IMG/VR virus record: IMGVR_UViG_3300034106_005682
Location: 1-61,205 of that record
Length of the DNA stretch: 61,205 bases
Direction: 5' to 3' (one strand)
Source of the DNA: a virus
The translations under genes were made by a program, and so were the position numbers. The notes beneath the pieces are model-generated. The model was not told where the DNA came from, searched no databases, and was given only the letters and a program-made list of their open reading frames with translations. Shown in pieces: positions 14,965 through 21,590 of the stretch. Each line of letters opens with the position of its first letter. The stretch's first letter is position 1.

Positions 14965-16362
14965 ATGAACTTCATTGATGCCTTACAATCAGAGGACACC
15001 TACACAGAAAACGGAATGGTAACTAATTCTTCATCTTTGAATGAATGTGTGAATCTATTCTTCACAATTGGTGCTATGAGAAAACAAGATAAGGAACGAC
15101 TTATCTCGACATTCTCGAAAGCATTCAATGAGAATCCGTTATCAGCATTGAAAATCTTATTTTGGGTTAGAGATGTAAGAGGTGGAGCAGGTGAAAGACA
15201 AATCTTCCGTGATATCATCAAATATCTTGCGGAGAACCATCCAAGTGTTGTTCAAAAGAACATCCAAGCAATACCACACTTTGGTAGATGGGATGACCTT
15301 TCAGTTCTTTTTGGTACCAAGTTGGAAGCTGAGGCAACCAGAATGTTTGTAAGTGGTCTTATTGTAGAAAATGGACTATGTGCAAAATGGATACCAAGAA
15401 AAGGTGTTATATTCAATGTAATTAGAAAGGCTTTGAATACTACTCCTAAAGACCTTCGTAAGTTATTAGTGAATATTTCCAACACTGTTGAGCAAAAAAT
15501 GTGTTCAAACCAATGGACTAATATTGAGTATGCAAAAACTCCATCATTAGCTATGGGTAGATACACAAAAGCTTTTGCAAAACACGATAACACTGGATTT
15601 ACTGAGTATTTAGAAAAACTAAAGAAAGGAGAAACTAAGGTTAATGCTGGTGCTGTTTATCCTTACAATATTGTTCAAACAATGGAACAAGGTAGTTGGG
15701 AATTAGCAAACGAGCAATGGAAATCTTTACCAAACTTTATGGAAGGTACAACTGAAAGAATTTTACCTGTGGTTGATGTGTCAGGGTCAATGAGTTCAAA
15801 AGTTTCTGGTAGTATTAGTTGTTTAGATGTTGCAGTTTCTTTAGGGTTGTATATCTCAGAAAGAAATGAAGGTGAATTCAAGGATTCTTTTATTACTTTC
15901 TCGGAGTCACCAAAACTAGAAAAAGTTTCAGGAACACTTAAAGAACGCTACTACGAAATGATAGCTACTGATTGGGGTATGAGTACTAATTTAGAAAAAG
16001 TATTTCAGCTTATTCTTAATCAAGCCATCAAACACAGTGTATCACCTGAAGATATGCCTTCTAAGATATTGATTATGTCTGATATGGAATTTAACCAAGC
16101 TTCAAACCACTCTGAAAGTGCGATTCAGATGATAAGAAGAATGTATGAAGAAAGTGGATATTCATTACCACAAGTCATATTTTGGAATATTCAATCAAGG
16201 AATAAAAACTTTCCTGTTAGATGTAATGAATCGGGGACTGCATTAATCTCGGGTCTTTCACCAAGTATTGTAAAGTCAGTATTAGGTGGAAAAGAGATGA
16301 CACCGATATCTATTATGAATGAAACAATCAATTCAGAAAGATATTCAATCATCGAAATATAA
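14965..16362 (+). CDS. Ro60/TROVE-like RNA-binding protein with vWA domain (DUF2828-like)
   Basis: 465 residues. The N-terminal two-thirds is helical and includes motifs typical of this group (LKILFWVRDVRGGAGERQ, IPHFGRWDDL). The C-terminal third is a von Willebrand A domain with the MIDAS motif VVDVSGSMS, and Thr/Asp positions further on (TFSES, DWGMSTN, MSDMEF). Ro60-type proteins are rings that bind misfolded RNAs and Y RNAs; bacterial versions act in rRNA maturation and RNA decay. The downstream 16363-16521 element, closed by a long end-to-end stem, could be its RNA partner. Whether this is a true TROVE protein or the related DUF2828 type is not certain. Confidence 0.78.
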   Translation: MNFIDALQSEDTYTENGMVTNSSSLNECVNLFFTIGAMRKQDKERLISTFSKAFNENPLSALKILFWVRDVRGGAGERQIFRDIIKYLAENHPSVVQKNIQAIPHFGRWDDLSVLFGTKLEAEATRMFVSGLIVENGLCAKWIPRKGVIFNVIRKALNTTPKDLRKLLVNISNTVEQKMCSNQWTNIEYAKTPSLAMGRYTKAFAKHDNTGFTEYLEKLKKGETKVNAGAVYPYNIVQTMEQGSWELANEQWKSLPNFMEGTTERILPVVDVSGSMSSKVSGSISCLDVAVSLGLYISERNEGEFKDSFITFSESPKLEKVSGTLKERYYEMIATDWGMSTNLEKVFQLILNQAIKHSVSPEDMPSKILIMSDMEFNQASNHSESAIQMIRRMYEESGYSLPQVIFWNIQSRNKNFPVRCNESGTALISGLSPSIVKSVLGGKEMTPISIMNETINSERYSIIEI

Positions 16363-16521
16363 GAAAAAGGAAAAATTGGTTCATAAAGTATGATTACTGC
16401 AAACTAAAATACAAACATTGAATCATTTTAATTTCAGATTGAGTTGTTGACTCACTTTTCCAATCGCACGGAAATAAACCTCAACAAAAACCCCATACTG
16501 AAACCAATTTTTCCAATTTTC
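16363..16521 (+). ncRNA. candidate Y-like RNA downstream of the Ro60-like gene
   Basis: Starts right after the stop codon of the Ro60-like gene. Ends pair as GGAAAAATTGGTT (16369-16381) with AACCAATTTTTCC (16502-16514), a perfect 13-bp stem extended outward by GAAAA/TTTTC across a small internal loop, and inward by AGTATG/CATACT. Between lies a ~110-nt mainly single-stranded region. Long paired ends with a big internal loop next to a Ro gene is the layout of Y RNAs. No protein-coding frame is seen. Confidence 0.5.
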
Positions 16522-16557
16522 TTTTAAAATTGATTTAATAACTAATTATAGTACAAA

Positions 16558-16613
16558 GGATAGATTCAGCAATCTTTAAAAATCAAATTTGTAAATTGAC
16601 CAAAAAACTATCC
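16558..16613 (+). other. stem-closed RNA element 1 with TTCAGCAA
   Basis: GGATAG (16558-16563) pairs with CTATCC (16608-16613) around a 44-nt AT-rich loop. TTCAGCAA follows the left arm. A second element with the same layout lies at 16632-16684. No gene is seen between 16363 and 16785. Confidence 0.35.
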
Positions 16614-16631
16614 TGACAATTTAGGTTATAA

Positions 16632-16684
16632 AGAATGAGTTCAGCAAAATATATAAGAACGCAAACCTTAAAAAAAATCATTCT
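16632..16684 (+). other. stem-closed RNA element 2 with TTCAGCAA
   Basis: AGAATG (16632-16637) pairs with CATTCT (16679-16684); TTCAGCAA again follows the left arm. It differs in stem sequence from element 1, so the pairing looks kept while the sequence has changed. Confidence 0.35.
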
Positions 16685-16731
16685 GAGACCATTTTTTTTC
16701 ATTTATATTCTGGAATTAAAAAATAAAATCT

Positions 16732-16739
16732 TATCTTTG
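16732..16739 (+). promoter_or_regulatory. Bacteroidota-type promoter -7 box
   Basis: TATCTTTG matches TAnnTTTG, the Bacteroidota housekeeping -7 element; a weak -33 (TCTG) lies ~20 nt before. It is 46 bp before the DUF4294 gene. Confidence 0.55.
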
Positions 16740-16785
16740 ATACATAATCAAAAGGAAATTATTTAACAAACAAAAAAAATAGAAA

Positions 16786-17400
16786 ATGAAAAGAACAATC
16801 TTAATCAGTTTAGGTCTAATTTTGACTTCTTTGGTTGCGAAAGAGGTTTCAGCTCAATCAACACCAAAAACAAATGAAATAGTAGTAAGAGTTACAACTT
16901 ATAATGGTGAAAGTTTACCAACTATTGTCACACCTGAGGTAAAGGTAATCAGTACTAGATATTTCAAAAATCCTGAGGACAACAAAAAATTTAGAGCATT
17001 CAAATATAATGCTTCAGTTGTAAGACCATATGCTATCGAAGCGATATCTCTTTATCGTGAAATCACTAAGGACTTTGGTGATATGAAGAAAAAAGACAAA
17101 AAGAAATACACAAGGAAACTACAAAAAGAATATACATCAAAATATAAAGATAAACTTGTAGACTTATCCAAGGAACAAGGTTTTGTTCTTATAAAAATGA
17201 TTGAAAGAGAGTTGGACACACCATTTAATGATGTAATAACTGAAATCAGAGGTGGGTGGGAAGCCGCAAAATGGTCTGTAACAGGTGCTTTCTTTGGATA
17301 TAATTTAAAGAAAGGTTACAATCCAAAAGATGATAAATTATTAGAAATAGTGTTAAAATCTTTTGATATTACTTACACCAAGAATACAATTAATCTTTAA
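16786..17400 (+). CDS. DUF4294-family protein with signal peptide
   Basis: 204 residues. The N-terminus (ILISLGLILTSLVAKEVSAQ) is a Sec signal peptide with an A-Q cleavage site typical of flavobacteria. The mature region shows the DUF4294 pattern: KVISTRYFKNPEDNKKFR, YNASVVRPYA, KKKDKKKYTRKLQKEY, QGFVLIKMIEREL, GGWEAAKWSV and FGYNLKKGYNP. DUF4294 is a Bacteroidota protein family of unknown function, so this is probably a host-derived gene. It has its own host-type promoter. Confidence 0.82.
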   Translation: MKRTILISLGLILTSLVAKEVSAQSTPKTNEIVVRVTTYNGESLPTIVTPEVKVISTRYFKNPEDNKKFRAFKYNASVVRPYAIEAISLYREITKDFGDMKKKDKKKYTRKLQKEYTSKYKDKLVDLSKEQGFVLIKMIERELDTPFNDVITEIRGGWEAAKWSVTGAFFGYNLKKGYNPKDDKLLEIVLKSFDITYTKNTINL

Positions 17401-17433
17401 CTTTTTTTGAAAAACTTTATATTTATAATAAAA

Positions 17434-17541
17434 ATGAAAAATTTCATCAAACATATTAACATTTCAGTTCAGCCGCAATTTAGTAATTGTTGGTCGAAGC
17501 CGAATATTGGCTATGGTTTGGGAAATTCGAAAGATTTGTAA
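17434..17541 (+). CDS. possible 35-residue protein
   Basis: ATG follows a TATATTTATA box by 5 nt (ATAAAA spacer region) and opens a 35-codon ORF, MKNFIKHINISVQPQFSN..., ending GLGNSKDL, before a strong terminator. The box and terminator suggest a genuine small transcript; whether the peptide is made is unclear. Confidence 0.35.
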   Translation: MKNFIKHINISVQPQFSNCWSKPNIGYGLGNSKDL

Positions 17542-17568
17542 TTGTTTAATAATTTTTTGATAGTAGAG

Positions 17569-17599
17569 CCCTGAACCAACAAAGTTCAGGGTTTTTTTT
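17569..17599 (+). terminator. intrinsic terminator before the tRNA array
   Basis: CCCTGAAC / GTTCAGGG perfect 8-bp stem followed by eight T. Confidence 0.88.
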
Positions 17600-17627
17600 G
17601 TTCATTGACATCGTGGTAAAATAATCC

Positions 17628-17700
17628 TCCCTCTTGGTATAATGGTTGATTACATCAGATTTTGATTCTGAGGATGGTGGTTCGATTCCATCAGGGGGAA
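17628..17700 (+). tRNA. tRNA-Gln (TTG)
   Basis: Acceptor TCCCTCT/AGGGGGA, anticodon arm TCAGA-TTTTGAT-TCTGA with TTG at 34-36, T arm with TTCGATT. CCA is not encoded. It lies upstream of the main array promoter. Confidence 0.92.
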
Positions 17701-17748
17701 CATTCTAAGGTGGTGGGATTTGACCACTTTAAAAAAATTACAAAGATA

Positions 17749-17778
17749 TTTGGAAATTAAAAAAAAATGGTAACTTTG
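17749..17778 (+). promoter_or_regulatory. Bacteroidota-type promoter for the tRNA array
   Basis: TTTG (17749-17752), 18-nt spacer, TAACTTTG (17771-17778). Predicted start is near 17783, exactly where the first structured RNA begins. Confidence 0.7.
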
Positions 17779-17782
17779 TAGA

Positions 17783-17848
17783 AGAGTAAGGAAAGGTCGT
17801 AGGTAGCACTGTCCACAACCAGCCTTGAACGCGGTGGATACTTACTCT
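17783..17848 (+). ncRNA. structured small RNA, first element of the array transcript
   Basis: Closing 8-bp stem AGAGTAAG / CTTACTCT. Inside, AAGG can pair with CCTT while TCCAC pairs with GTGGA, which would form a pseudoknot. It lacks a tRNA anticodon arm and TTCGA loop. The block CAGCCTTGAACGCGGTGGA at its 3' side nearly repeats in the tRNA-like element at 18612. Confidence 0.5.
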
Positions 17849-17857
17849 AAACTTTAT

Positions 17858-17933
17858 GGTGTTGAAGCTAACTTAGTAGAAGCGCAGGTCTGAAAAACCT
17901 GATGAGTTGGAGCGTAACCAACCAATACCACCA
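17858..17933 (+). tRNA. tRNA-Phe (GAA)
   Basis: Acceptor GGTGTTG/CAATACC, discriminator A and encoded CCA; anticodon arm CAGGT-CTGAAAA-ACCTG. The T loop is AGCGTAA rather than TTCGAxx. Confidence 0.9.
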
Positions 17934-17941
17934 AACTATAT

Positions 17942-18016
17942 GTGGTATGTACCCCAATTGGTAGAGGGGCATTATTGTGGATGATGTATGTGTGGGTTCG
18001 AGTCCCATCATACCAC
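17942..18016 (+). tRNA. tRNA-His (GTG)
   Basis: Acceptor TGGTATG/CATACCA with the extra G-1 opposite C73, the His identity pair; anticodon arm CATTA-TTGTGGA-TGATG. Confidence 0.92.
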
Positions 18017-18026
18017 CAAACAATTA

Positions 18027-18109
18027 GGAAGGAGACCGGATGGACGAGGGGATTGTCTTGAAAACAATTGGGCGTAACTGCTTTGTGGGTTCGATTCCCA
18101 CTTCTTCCT
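18027..18109 (+). tRNA. tRNA-Ser (TGA)
   Basis: Acceptor GGAAGGA/TTCTTCC, anticodon arm ATTGT-CTTGAAA-ACAAT, long variable arm as in class II tRNAs, T loop TTCGATT. Confidence 0.9.
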
Positions 18110-18119
18110 CACTTTAAAT

Positions 18120-18191
18120 GTCTCTATGGTGAAAAGGCAATCACACTTGACTGTTAATCAAGTATTCCTGGTTCGAGTCCAGGTGGGGACG
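18120..18191 (+). tRNA. tRNA-Asn (GTT)
   Basis: Acceptor GTCTCTA/TGGGGAC, anticodon arm CTTGA-CTGTTAA-TCAAG, discriminator G. Confidence 0.92.
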
Positions 18192-18196
18192 CAAAT

Positions 18197-18270
18197 TGTC
18201 TCTTAGCTCAATGGATTAGAGTACCTAAATACGGATTAGGTGGTTGAGGGTTCAAGTCCTTCAGAGACAA
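18197..18270 (+). tRNA. tRNA-Arg (ACG)
   Basis: Acceptor TGTCTCT/AGAGACA, anticodon arm CCTAA-ATACGGA-TTAGG. A34 would need editing to inosine by a tRNA adenosine deaminase. Confidence 0.92.
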
Positions 18271-18274
18271 CTAT

Positions 18275-18359
18275 GGAGAATAATATGACGAGGAGTCATC
18301 ACTGCCTGCTAAGCATGTGGCACCAATTATGGTGTGGGGTTCGAGACCTCTGTTCTCCG
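18275..18359 (+). tRNA. tRNA-Ser (GCT)
   Basis: Acceptor GGAGAAT/GTTCTCC, anticodon loop CTGCTAA, long variable arm with CACCA-ATTA-TGGTG. The anticodon stem is imperfect (TGC/GCA core). Confidence 0.85.
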
Positions 18360-18374
18360 CTAAAAAATTAAAAT

Positions 18375-18524
18375 ATGTTATTATTAATTGGTCTTTTGTT
18401 TTTGATAATTGGAATAATATTCTTAGTTTTGTCTTACTTCAAACGAAACTCAGATTTCTTCATCATAGGATTTATTTTTCTAATTGTTCTTTTGTTTGGA
18501 TTTATTTATGGTTTGATAGTTTAA
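18375..18524 (+). CDS. 49-residue two-helix membrane protein
   Basis: ATG at 18375 after an A-rich leader opens MLLLIGLLFLIIGIIFLVLS, a charged turn (YFKRNSD) and a second hydrophobic helix (IIGFIFLIVLLFGFIYG). It lies between two tRNAs with only 15 and 3 bp to spare. No family recognised. Confidence 0.6.
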   Translation: MLLLIGLLFLIIGIIFLVLSYFKRNSDFFIIGFIFLIVLLFGFIYGLIV

Positions 18525-18527
18525 TAT

Positions 18528-18601
18528 ATGGGTGTAGCTCAATTCGGTAGAGTGCTAACTTTGGGAGTTAGTGGTTATCGGTTCAAATCCGGTCACCCAT
18601 A
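18528..18601 (+). tRNA. tRNA-Pro (TGG)
   Basis: Acceptor ATGGGTG/CACCCAT, anticodon arm CTAAC-TTTGGGA-GTTAG, standard D and T arms. Confidence 0.93.
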
Positions 18602-18611
18602 CAAGTTAAAA

Positions 18612-18689
18612 TAGGAAAGTATCCCCTCAGCCTTATACGCCGTGGAAAGGGTAATTGGTTACATATGGGTTCGAACCCCATCTTTCCTA
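18612..18689 (+). tRNA. tRNA-like element of unassigned identity
   Basis: Acceptor (T)AGGAAAG/CTTTCCT(A) and T arm ATGGG-TTCGAAC-CCCAT are perfect, but the middle does not fold into normal D and anticodon arms. Instead it holds CAGCCTTATACGCCGTGGA, nearly the same as a block in the 17783 RNA. It could be a degenerate tRNA or a tRNA mimic. Confidence 0.5.
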
Positions 18690-18699
18690 CTAACAACAA

Positions 18700-18774
18700 T
18701 GTTCCGTAACTCAGTTGGTTTAGAGTACTATGCTGATACCGTAGAAGTCGTGAGTTCGAGTCTCACCGGAACAA
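18700..18774 (+). tRNA. tRNA-Ile (GAT)
   Basis: Acceptor TGTTCCG/CGGAACA, anticodon arm CTATG-CTGATAC-CGTAG, T arm GTGAG-TTCGAGT-CTCAC. Confidence 0.93.
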
Positions 18775-18788
18775 CTAAATTATTTATT

Positions 18789-19019
18789 ATGGAAGGTATT
18801 TTAAGAGAGGGTGATTATGTTTATGACATTGAGGATAATACAGAGTGGTTACTGATGGAAAATCCTGGTAAACACGGTTCGGCCAATAGTGTTTGTACAT
18901 ACGCACCTGAAGGTTGTGTTTATAAAATAGGAACACCCTTCAAACGATGCTATTTTGATGAGTTTGGTAGGTTAAGAACTTACTTAAAAATGGGAAAGAA
19001 TCCTAACAAGGAACTTTAA
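18789..19019 (+). CDS. small hypothetical protein, paralogue of 19275-19577
   Basis: 76 residues from the ATG at 18789; a longer frame runs back through tRNA-Ile and is rejected. The pattern LREGDYVYDIEDNTEWLL, APEGCVYKIGTPF, MGKNPNKEL recurs in the protein at 19275 with the same order of motifs, so the two are tandem duplicates. Two Cys and a small beta-rich fold are likely. Function unknown. Confidence 0.65.
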   Translation: MEGILREGDYVYDIEDNTEWLLMENPGKHGSANSVCTYAPEGCVYKIGTPFKRCYFDEFGRLRTYLKMGKNPNKEL

Positions 19020-19038
19020 TTAAAAAATAATATTTATT

Positions 19039-19251
19039 ATGGAAAAGGTAAAAATTGGTGAGTTTAAAGTTGGTGACAACTTAATTATTGATTTTGGTGA
19101 TGACAATCCCAACAATAAGGAGGTTCAGGTTAGAGGTATTGTTGATATGGAGGTTGTAATTTTATTGGATAAAAATCAAAATTATTTGATGGAAACGGTA
19201 AAATATATGAATATTTTGTGTAGATTTGGAAATGTAATTAGAAAGGATTAG
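19039..19251 (+). CDS. small hypothetical beta-rich protein
   Basis: 70 residues: MEKVKIGEFKVGDNLIIDFGD, then alternating beta-type segments (VQVRGIVDMEVVILLDK). It lies between the two paralogues and resembles small SH3-like barrels by pattern only. Confidence 0.5.
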   Translation: MEKVKIGEFKVGDNLIIDFGDDNPNNKEVQVRGIVDMEVVILLDKNQNYLMETVKYMNILCRFGNVIRKD

Positions 19252-19274
19252 TTCACTCTAAAAATGACCGAATT

Positions 19275-19577
19275 ATGTTGAAAGTTTTAATTTTAATGAA
19301 CACTATGTCAGCGAAGTTTTATGAATCTATGAGAAACAAATACAACCAACTTTATGTATTGAGAGATGGTGATTATGTTTATGATGTGGAGACTGGAATT
19401 GAGTGGAGGTTATTGGAAGATGTAAACTTGGATGGTCGTGCAAGAAGTTTATGTAGTTTCGCACCAGATGGTTGTGGTATAAAATTGGGCACACCAATGG
19501 TCAATACTTTCTTTGATGATAAAGATAGATTGTGTGTGAACTATAAGAGGGGAATGAATCCTAATAGAAAGTTTTAA
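19275..19577 (+). CDS. small hypothetical protein, paralogue of 18789-19019
   Basis: 100 residues by the first ATG; internal Met codons (positions 8 and 11) are possible starts. From residue ~28 the sequence LRDGDYVYDVETGIEWRLL, APDGCGIKLGTP, MNPNRKF matches the 18789 protein, showing a local duplication with divergence. It adds an N-terminal extension of ~25 residues. Confidence 0.6.
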   Translation: MLKVLILMNTMSAKFYESMRNKYNQLYVLRDGDYVYDVETGIEWRLLEDVNLDGRARSLCSFAPDGCGIKLGTPMVNTFFDDKDRLCVNYKRGMNPNRKF

Positions 19578-19582
19578 ATAAT

Positions 19583-19657
19583 GACCCTGTAGCTTAGTTG
19601 GCTTAAAGCATTAATCTTTTAAATTAGGGAGCGTGGGTTCGAGTCCCACCAGGGTCA
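19583..19657 (+). tRNA. tRNA-Lys (TTT)
   Basis: Acceptor GACCCTG/CAGGGTC, anticodon arm TTAAT-CTTTTAA-ATTAG, discriminator A. Confidence 0.93.
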
Positions 19658-19664
19658 CAACAAT

Positions 19665-19739
19665 ACTTCCTTAGCTCAGTTGGTTTAGAGCAACATCCTT
19701 ACAAGGTGAAGGTCATTGGTTCGAATCCAATAGGAAGTA
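19665..19739 (+). tRNA. tRNA-Val (TAC)
   Basis: Acceptor ACTTCCT/AGGAAGT, anticodon loop CTTACAA, T arm ATTGG-TTCGAAT-CCAAT. The outermost anticodon-stem pair is A-A. Confidence 0.9.
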
Positions 19740-19758
19740 CAAAAAAAAATAAAATAAA

Positions 19759-20436
19759 ATGAATCAAATTGATGTTAACAAAATCGTAGAGAATGTAATT
19801 AATTCTTATTCTTATAGTTCTGGTAATTCGGAAATAGACAAAATAAAGGACTTAATTAAAAGAACTAATCCATATAGATTATCCGAATATGACAACGATG
19901 TTGAATTTATCGATGATATGATTAAAACATATTTAGATAAATCTTGGACTACTATCCATGGAAAATTGATGGAACAAGTTCAAATCGAGGTTTCAGGTGG
20001 TAAAAAAACAAATGAAACTGGTGTTGATATCGAATTTATTGATAAAAATATCTTTGTAGGTTCTAAATCAAGTCCTTATTGGTCTAATTCTGACCAACGA
20101 AAATCTATGTTAAATAATTCAAAAAATTTGAAGGAATCTAAAAATTGTGAAGTATTTGTTGTATGTTCGTATGGTAAAACGACTCATAAATATGAACACT
20201 ATACACAACTTGCGGGACAAAAAGGGTGGGAGTTTCTTACTGGTGATAGTAAAATGTACATTAAAATAATGAATGGATTTGAAGTGAATCATACTCATCT
20301 CAAAAACTTGAAGAAAAGAGTATTTGGTGGAAAAAGAAAATGTGCATTAGATTTTTGGATTACAAACTTTTACGTAGATAATAAATTTGATAAACAAATA
20401 TATTTGGATTTCGTTTCTAAATCGAATGAAAAATAA
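19759..20436 (+). CDS. PD-(D/E)XK-like endonuclease resembling PmeII-type restriction enzymes
   Basis: 225 residues. The core TGVDIEFIDKNIFVGSKSSP then YWSNSDQRKSM resembles type II restriction enzymes of the PmeII group, with a D...(x)K catalytic pattern (GVDIEF, VGSKSS). No methyltransferase is nearby, so it is unlikely to be a working restriction-modification pair; a free-standing mobile or host-DNA-cutting nuclease is more likely. It sits between tRNA genes, a common site for mobile endonucleases. Confidence 0.6.
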   Translation: MNQIDVNKIVENVINSYSYSSGNSEIDKIKDLIKRTNPYRLSEYDNDVEFIDDMIKTYLDKSWTTIHGKLMEQVQIEVSGGKKTNETGVDIEFIDKNIFVGSKSSPYWSNSDQRKSMLNNSKNLKESKNCEVFVVCSYGKTTHKYEHYTQLAGQKGWEFLTGDSKMYIKIMNGFEVNHTHLKNLKKRVFGGKRKCALDFWITNFYVDNKFDKQIYLDFVSKSNEK

Positions 20437-20443
20437 AATAAAT

Positions 20444-20576
20444 GTACCACGAAGCATCCCATAAGAACTGCTCACTTGCTGTGGTCTTGTTGTCCATAAA
20501 CGAATAGCCCAAGGTATAAGTTAGAGGACTTAACTCAACCTATCCCCCACTGACGAGTGGGGTGAAGTTGGGGGAT
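20444..20576 (+). ncRNA. structured non-coding region with GC-rich hairpin
   Basis: About 130 nt without a convincing ORF. ACCAC pairs with GTGGT around an AGCA/TGCT arm; AGTTA-GAGGACT-TAACT forms a hairpin; near the end CCCCACT-GACG-AGTGGGG is a perfect 7-bp hairpin that competes with an outer ATCCCCC/GGGGGAT pairing. It is far more GC-rich than its surroundings. The form recalls ends of IS200/IS605 elements or their guide RNAs, but no transposase is present. Confidence 0.4.
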
Positions 20577-20592
20577 TAAAAAGAAAAATTAA

Positions 20593-20666
20593 GGTCGGGT
20601 GGCCGAGTGGTTTAGGCAATGACCTGCAAAATCATTTTTAGGGGGGTTCGATTCCCTCCCCGACCT
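20593..20666 (+). tRNA. tRNA-Cys (GCA)
   Basis: Acceptor GGTCGGG/CCCGACC with T73, the Cys discriminator; anticodon loop CTGCAAA. The innermost anticodon-stem pair is C-A. Confidence 0.9.
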
Positions 20667-20718
20667 CAAAAAAAAGTTCGATTCTTTACTTTTCCTCATT
20701 TCTTAGATATTTATATAT

Positions 20719-21453
20719 ATGAAATGGAATGATGAAAATATAAAACAATTAGTTTCACTTGTCGAGAAGGGTTATAGACCTGGTGATATTGCTGAAATTA
20801 TGGGAACGACTTACAAATCTATCAATTGTAAAATGGGTAGATTGAATTTAAAAGTTATATACAAGGAAAATCAAGTTTGTAAAAATTGTAAAAAGGAATT
20901 TGAAAAATATTTTAGTAAACCTAATACCTTTTGTTCATCTTCTTGTGCTATACAGTATAATAATAGAAATAGAAAACTGACTGAAGAAACTAAAAAAAAG
21001 ATTTCAGAGACCTTAAAAAACAAGCCCAGAAAGGAAAAGATTAAAACTAAAAAGATTTGTAAGATTTGTTCAATTAATGAGGTAACTGAAAAGTTGAAAA
21101 TAATATGTAATGATTGTAAATTAACATATTACGAGTATTATAGACCATCTTGTTTTTTTAAGTTTGACATCCAAGATTTTAAAGATGAATTTGATTTATC
21201 TTTAGTTGAACAATATGGATGGTATTCACCAACAAACAAACGGAATAATTTGAAAGGGGTAAGTAAAGACCATATGTATTCTGTGATGGATGGTTTTCGA
21301 AATAAGATTAACCCAAAGATTATATCCCATCCTGCGAATTGTAATCTATTATTATTCTCAGATAATTCAATAAAAAAGGATAATTCGTCAATAACAATGG
21401 AAGAACTTTTAAAAAGGATTGAAAATTGGGATAAAAAATATAAAAAGTTTTAA
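20719..21453 (+). CDS. HNH-type homing endonuclease with HTH and zinc finger
   Basis: 244 residues. N-terminal helix-turn-helix (GYRPGDIAEIMGTTYKSINC), a zinc finger (CKNCKKEF, CSSSC), a NUMOD3-like helix (LTEETKKKISETLKNK), a second CxxC cluster (CKICS, CNDCK), and a C-terminal core YGWYSP, GVSKDHMYSVMDGFRNKI, ISHPANCNLLLFSDN. This layout is typical of free-standing homing endonucleases that bind DNA through the extra modules. TATTTATA lies only 3 nt before the ATG. Confidence 0.75.
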   Translation: MKWNDENIKQLVSLVEKGYRPGDIAEIMGTTYKSINCKMGRLNLKVIYKENQVCKNCKKEFEKYFSKPNTFCSSSCAIQYNNRNRKLTEETKKKISETLKNKPRKEKIKTKKICKICSINEVTEKLKIICNDCKLTYYEYYRPSCFFKFDIQDFKDEFDLSLVEQYGWYSPTNKRNNLKGVSKDHMYSVMDGFRNKINPKIISHPANCNLLLFSDNSIKKDNSSITMEELLKRIENWDKKYKKF

Positions 21454-21471
21454 TTTTTTCTTATCTTTGTA

Positions 21472-21479
21472 ATAGTAAG
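21472..21479 (+). promoter_or_regulatory. Bacteroidota-type -7 box
   Basis: TATCTTTG just upstream of tRNA-Trp; an AGTTTT stretch ~20 nt before may be the -33. Confidence 0.5.
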
Positions 21480-21488
21480 CAAATATAT

Positions 21489-21561
21489 GGGTCTCTAGTG
21501 TAATGGCTTAGCATTGATAGCTCCAACCTATCCGGTCAGGGTTCGAATCCTTGGGGACCTG
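21489..21561 (+). tRNA. tRNA-Trp (CCA)
   Basis: Acceptor GGGTCTC/GGGACCT with G73, anticodon arm GATAG-CTCCAAC-CTATC. Confidence 0.9.
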
Positions 21562-21590
21562 CAAATTATTTAACCACAAAATAAAATGAG

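Noticed and set aside
18642-18788. Upstream extension of the 18789 gene
   Set aside because: Would run through the tRNA-like element and tRNA-Ile; the paralogue at 19275 supports the later domain start.
19759-20436. Working restriction-modification system
   Set aside because: Only the nuclease is present; no methyltransferase or specificity gene is adjacent.
20444-20576. IS200/IS605 or IscB/TnpB element
   Set aside because: Hairpins look suggestive, but no transposase or RNA-guided nuclease reading frame is nearby.
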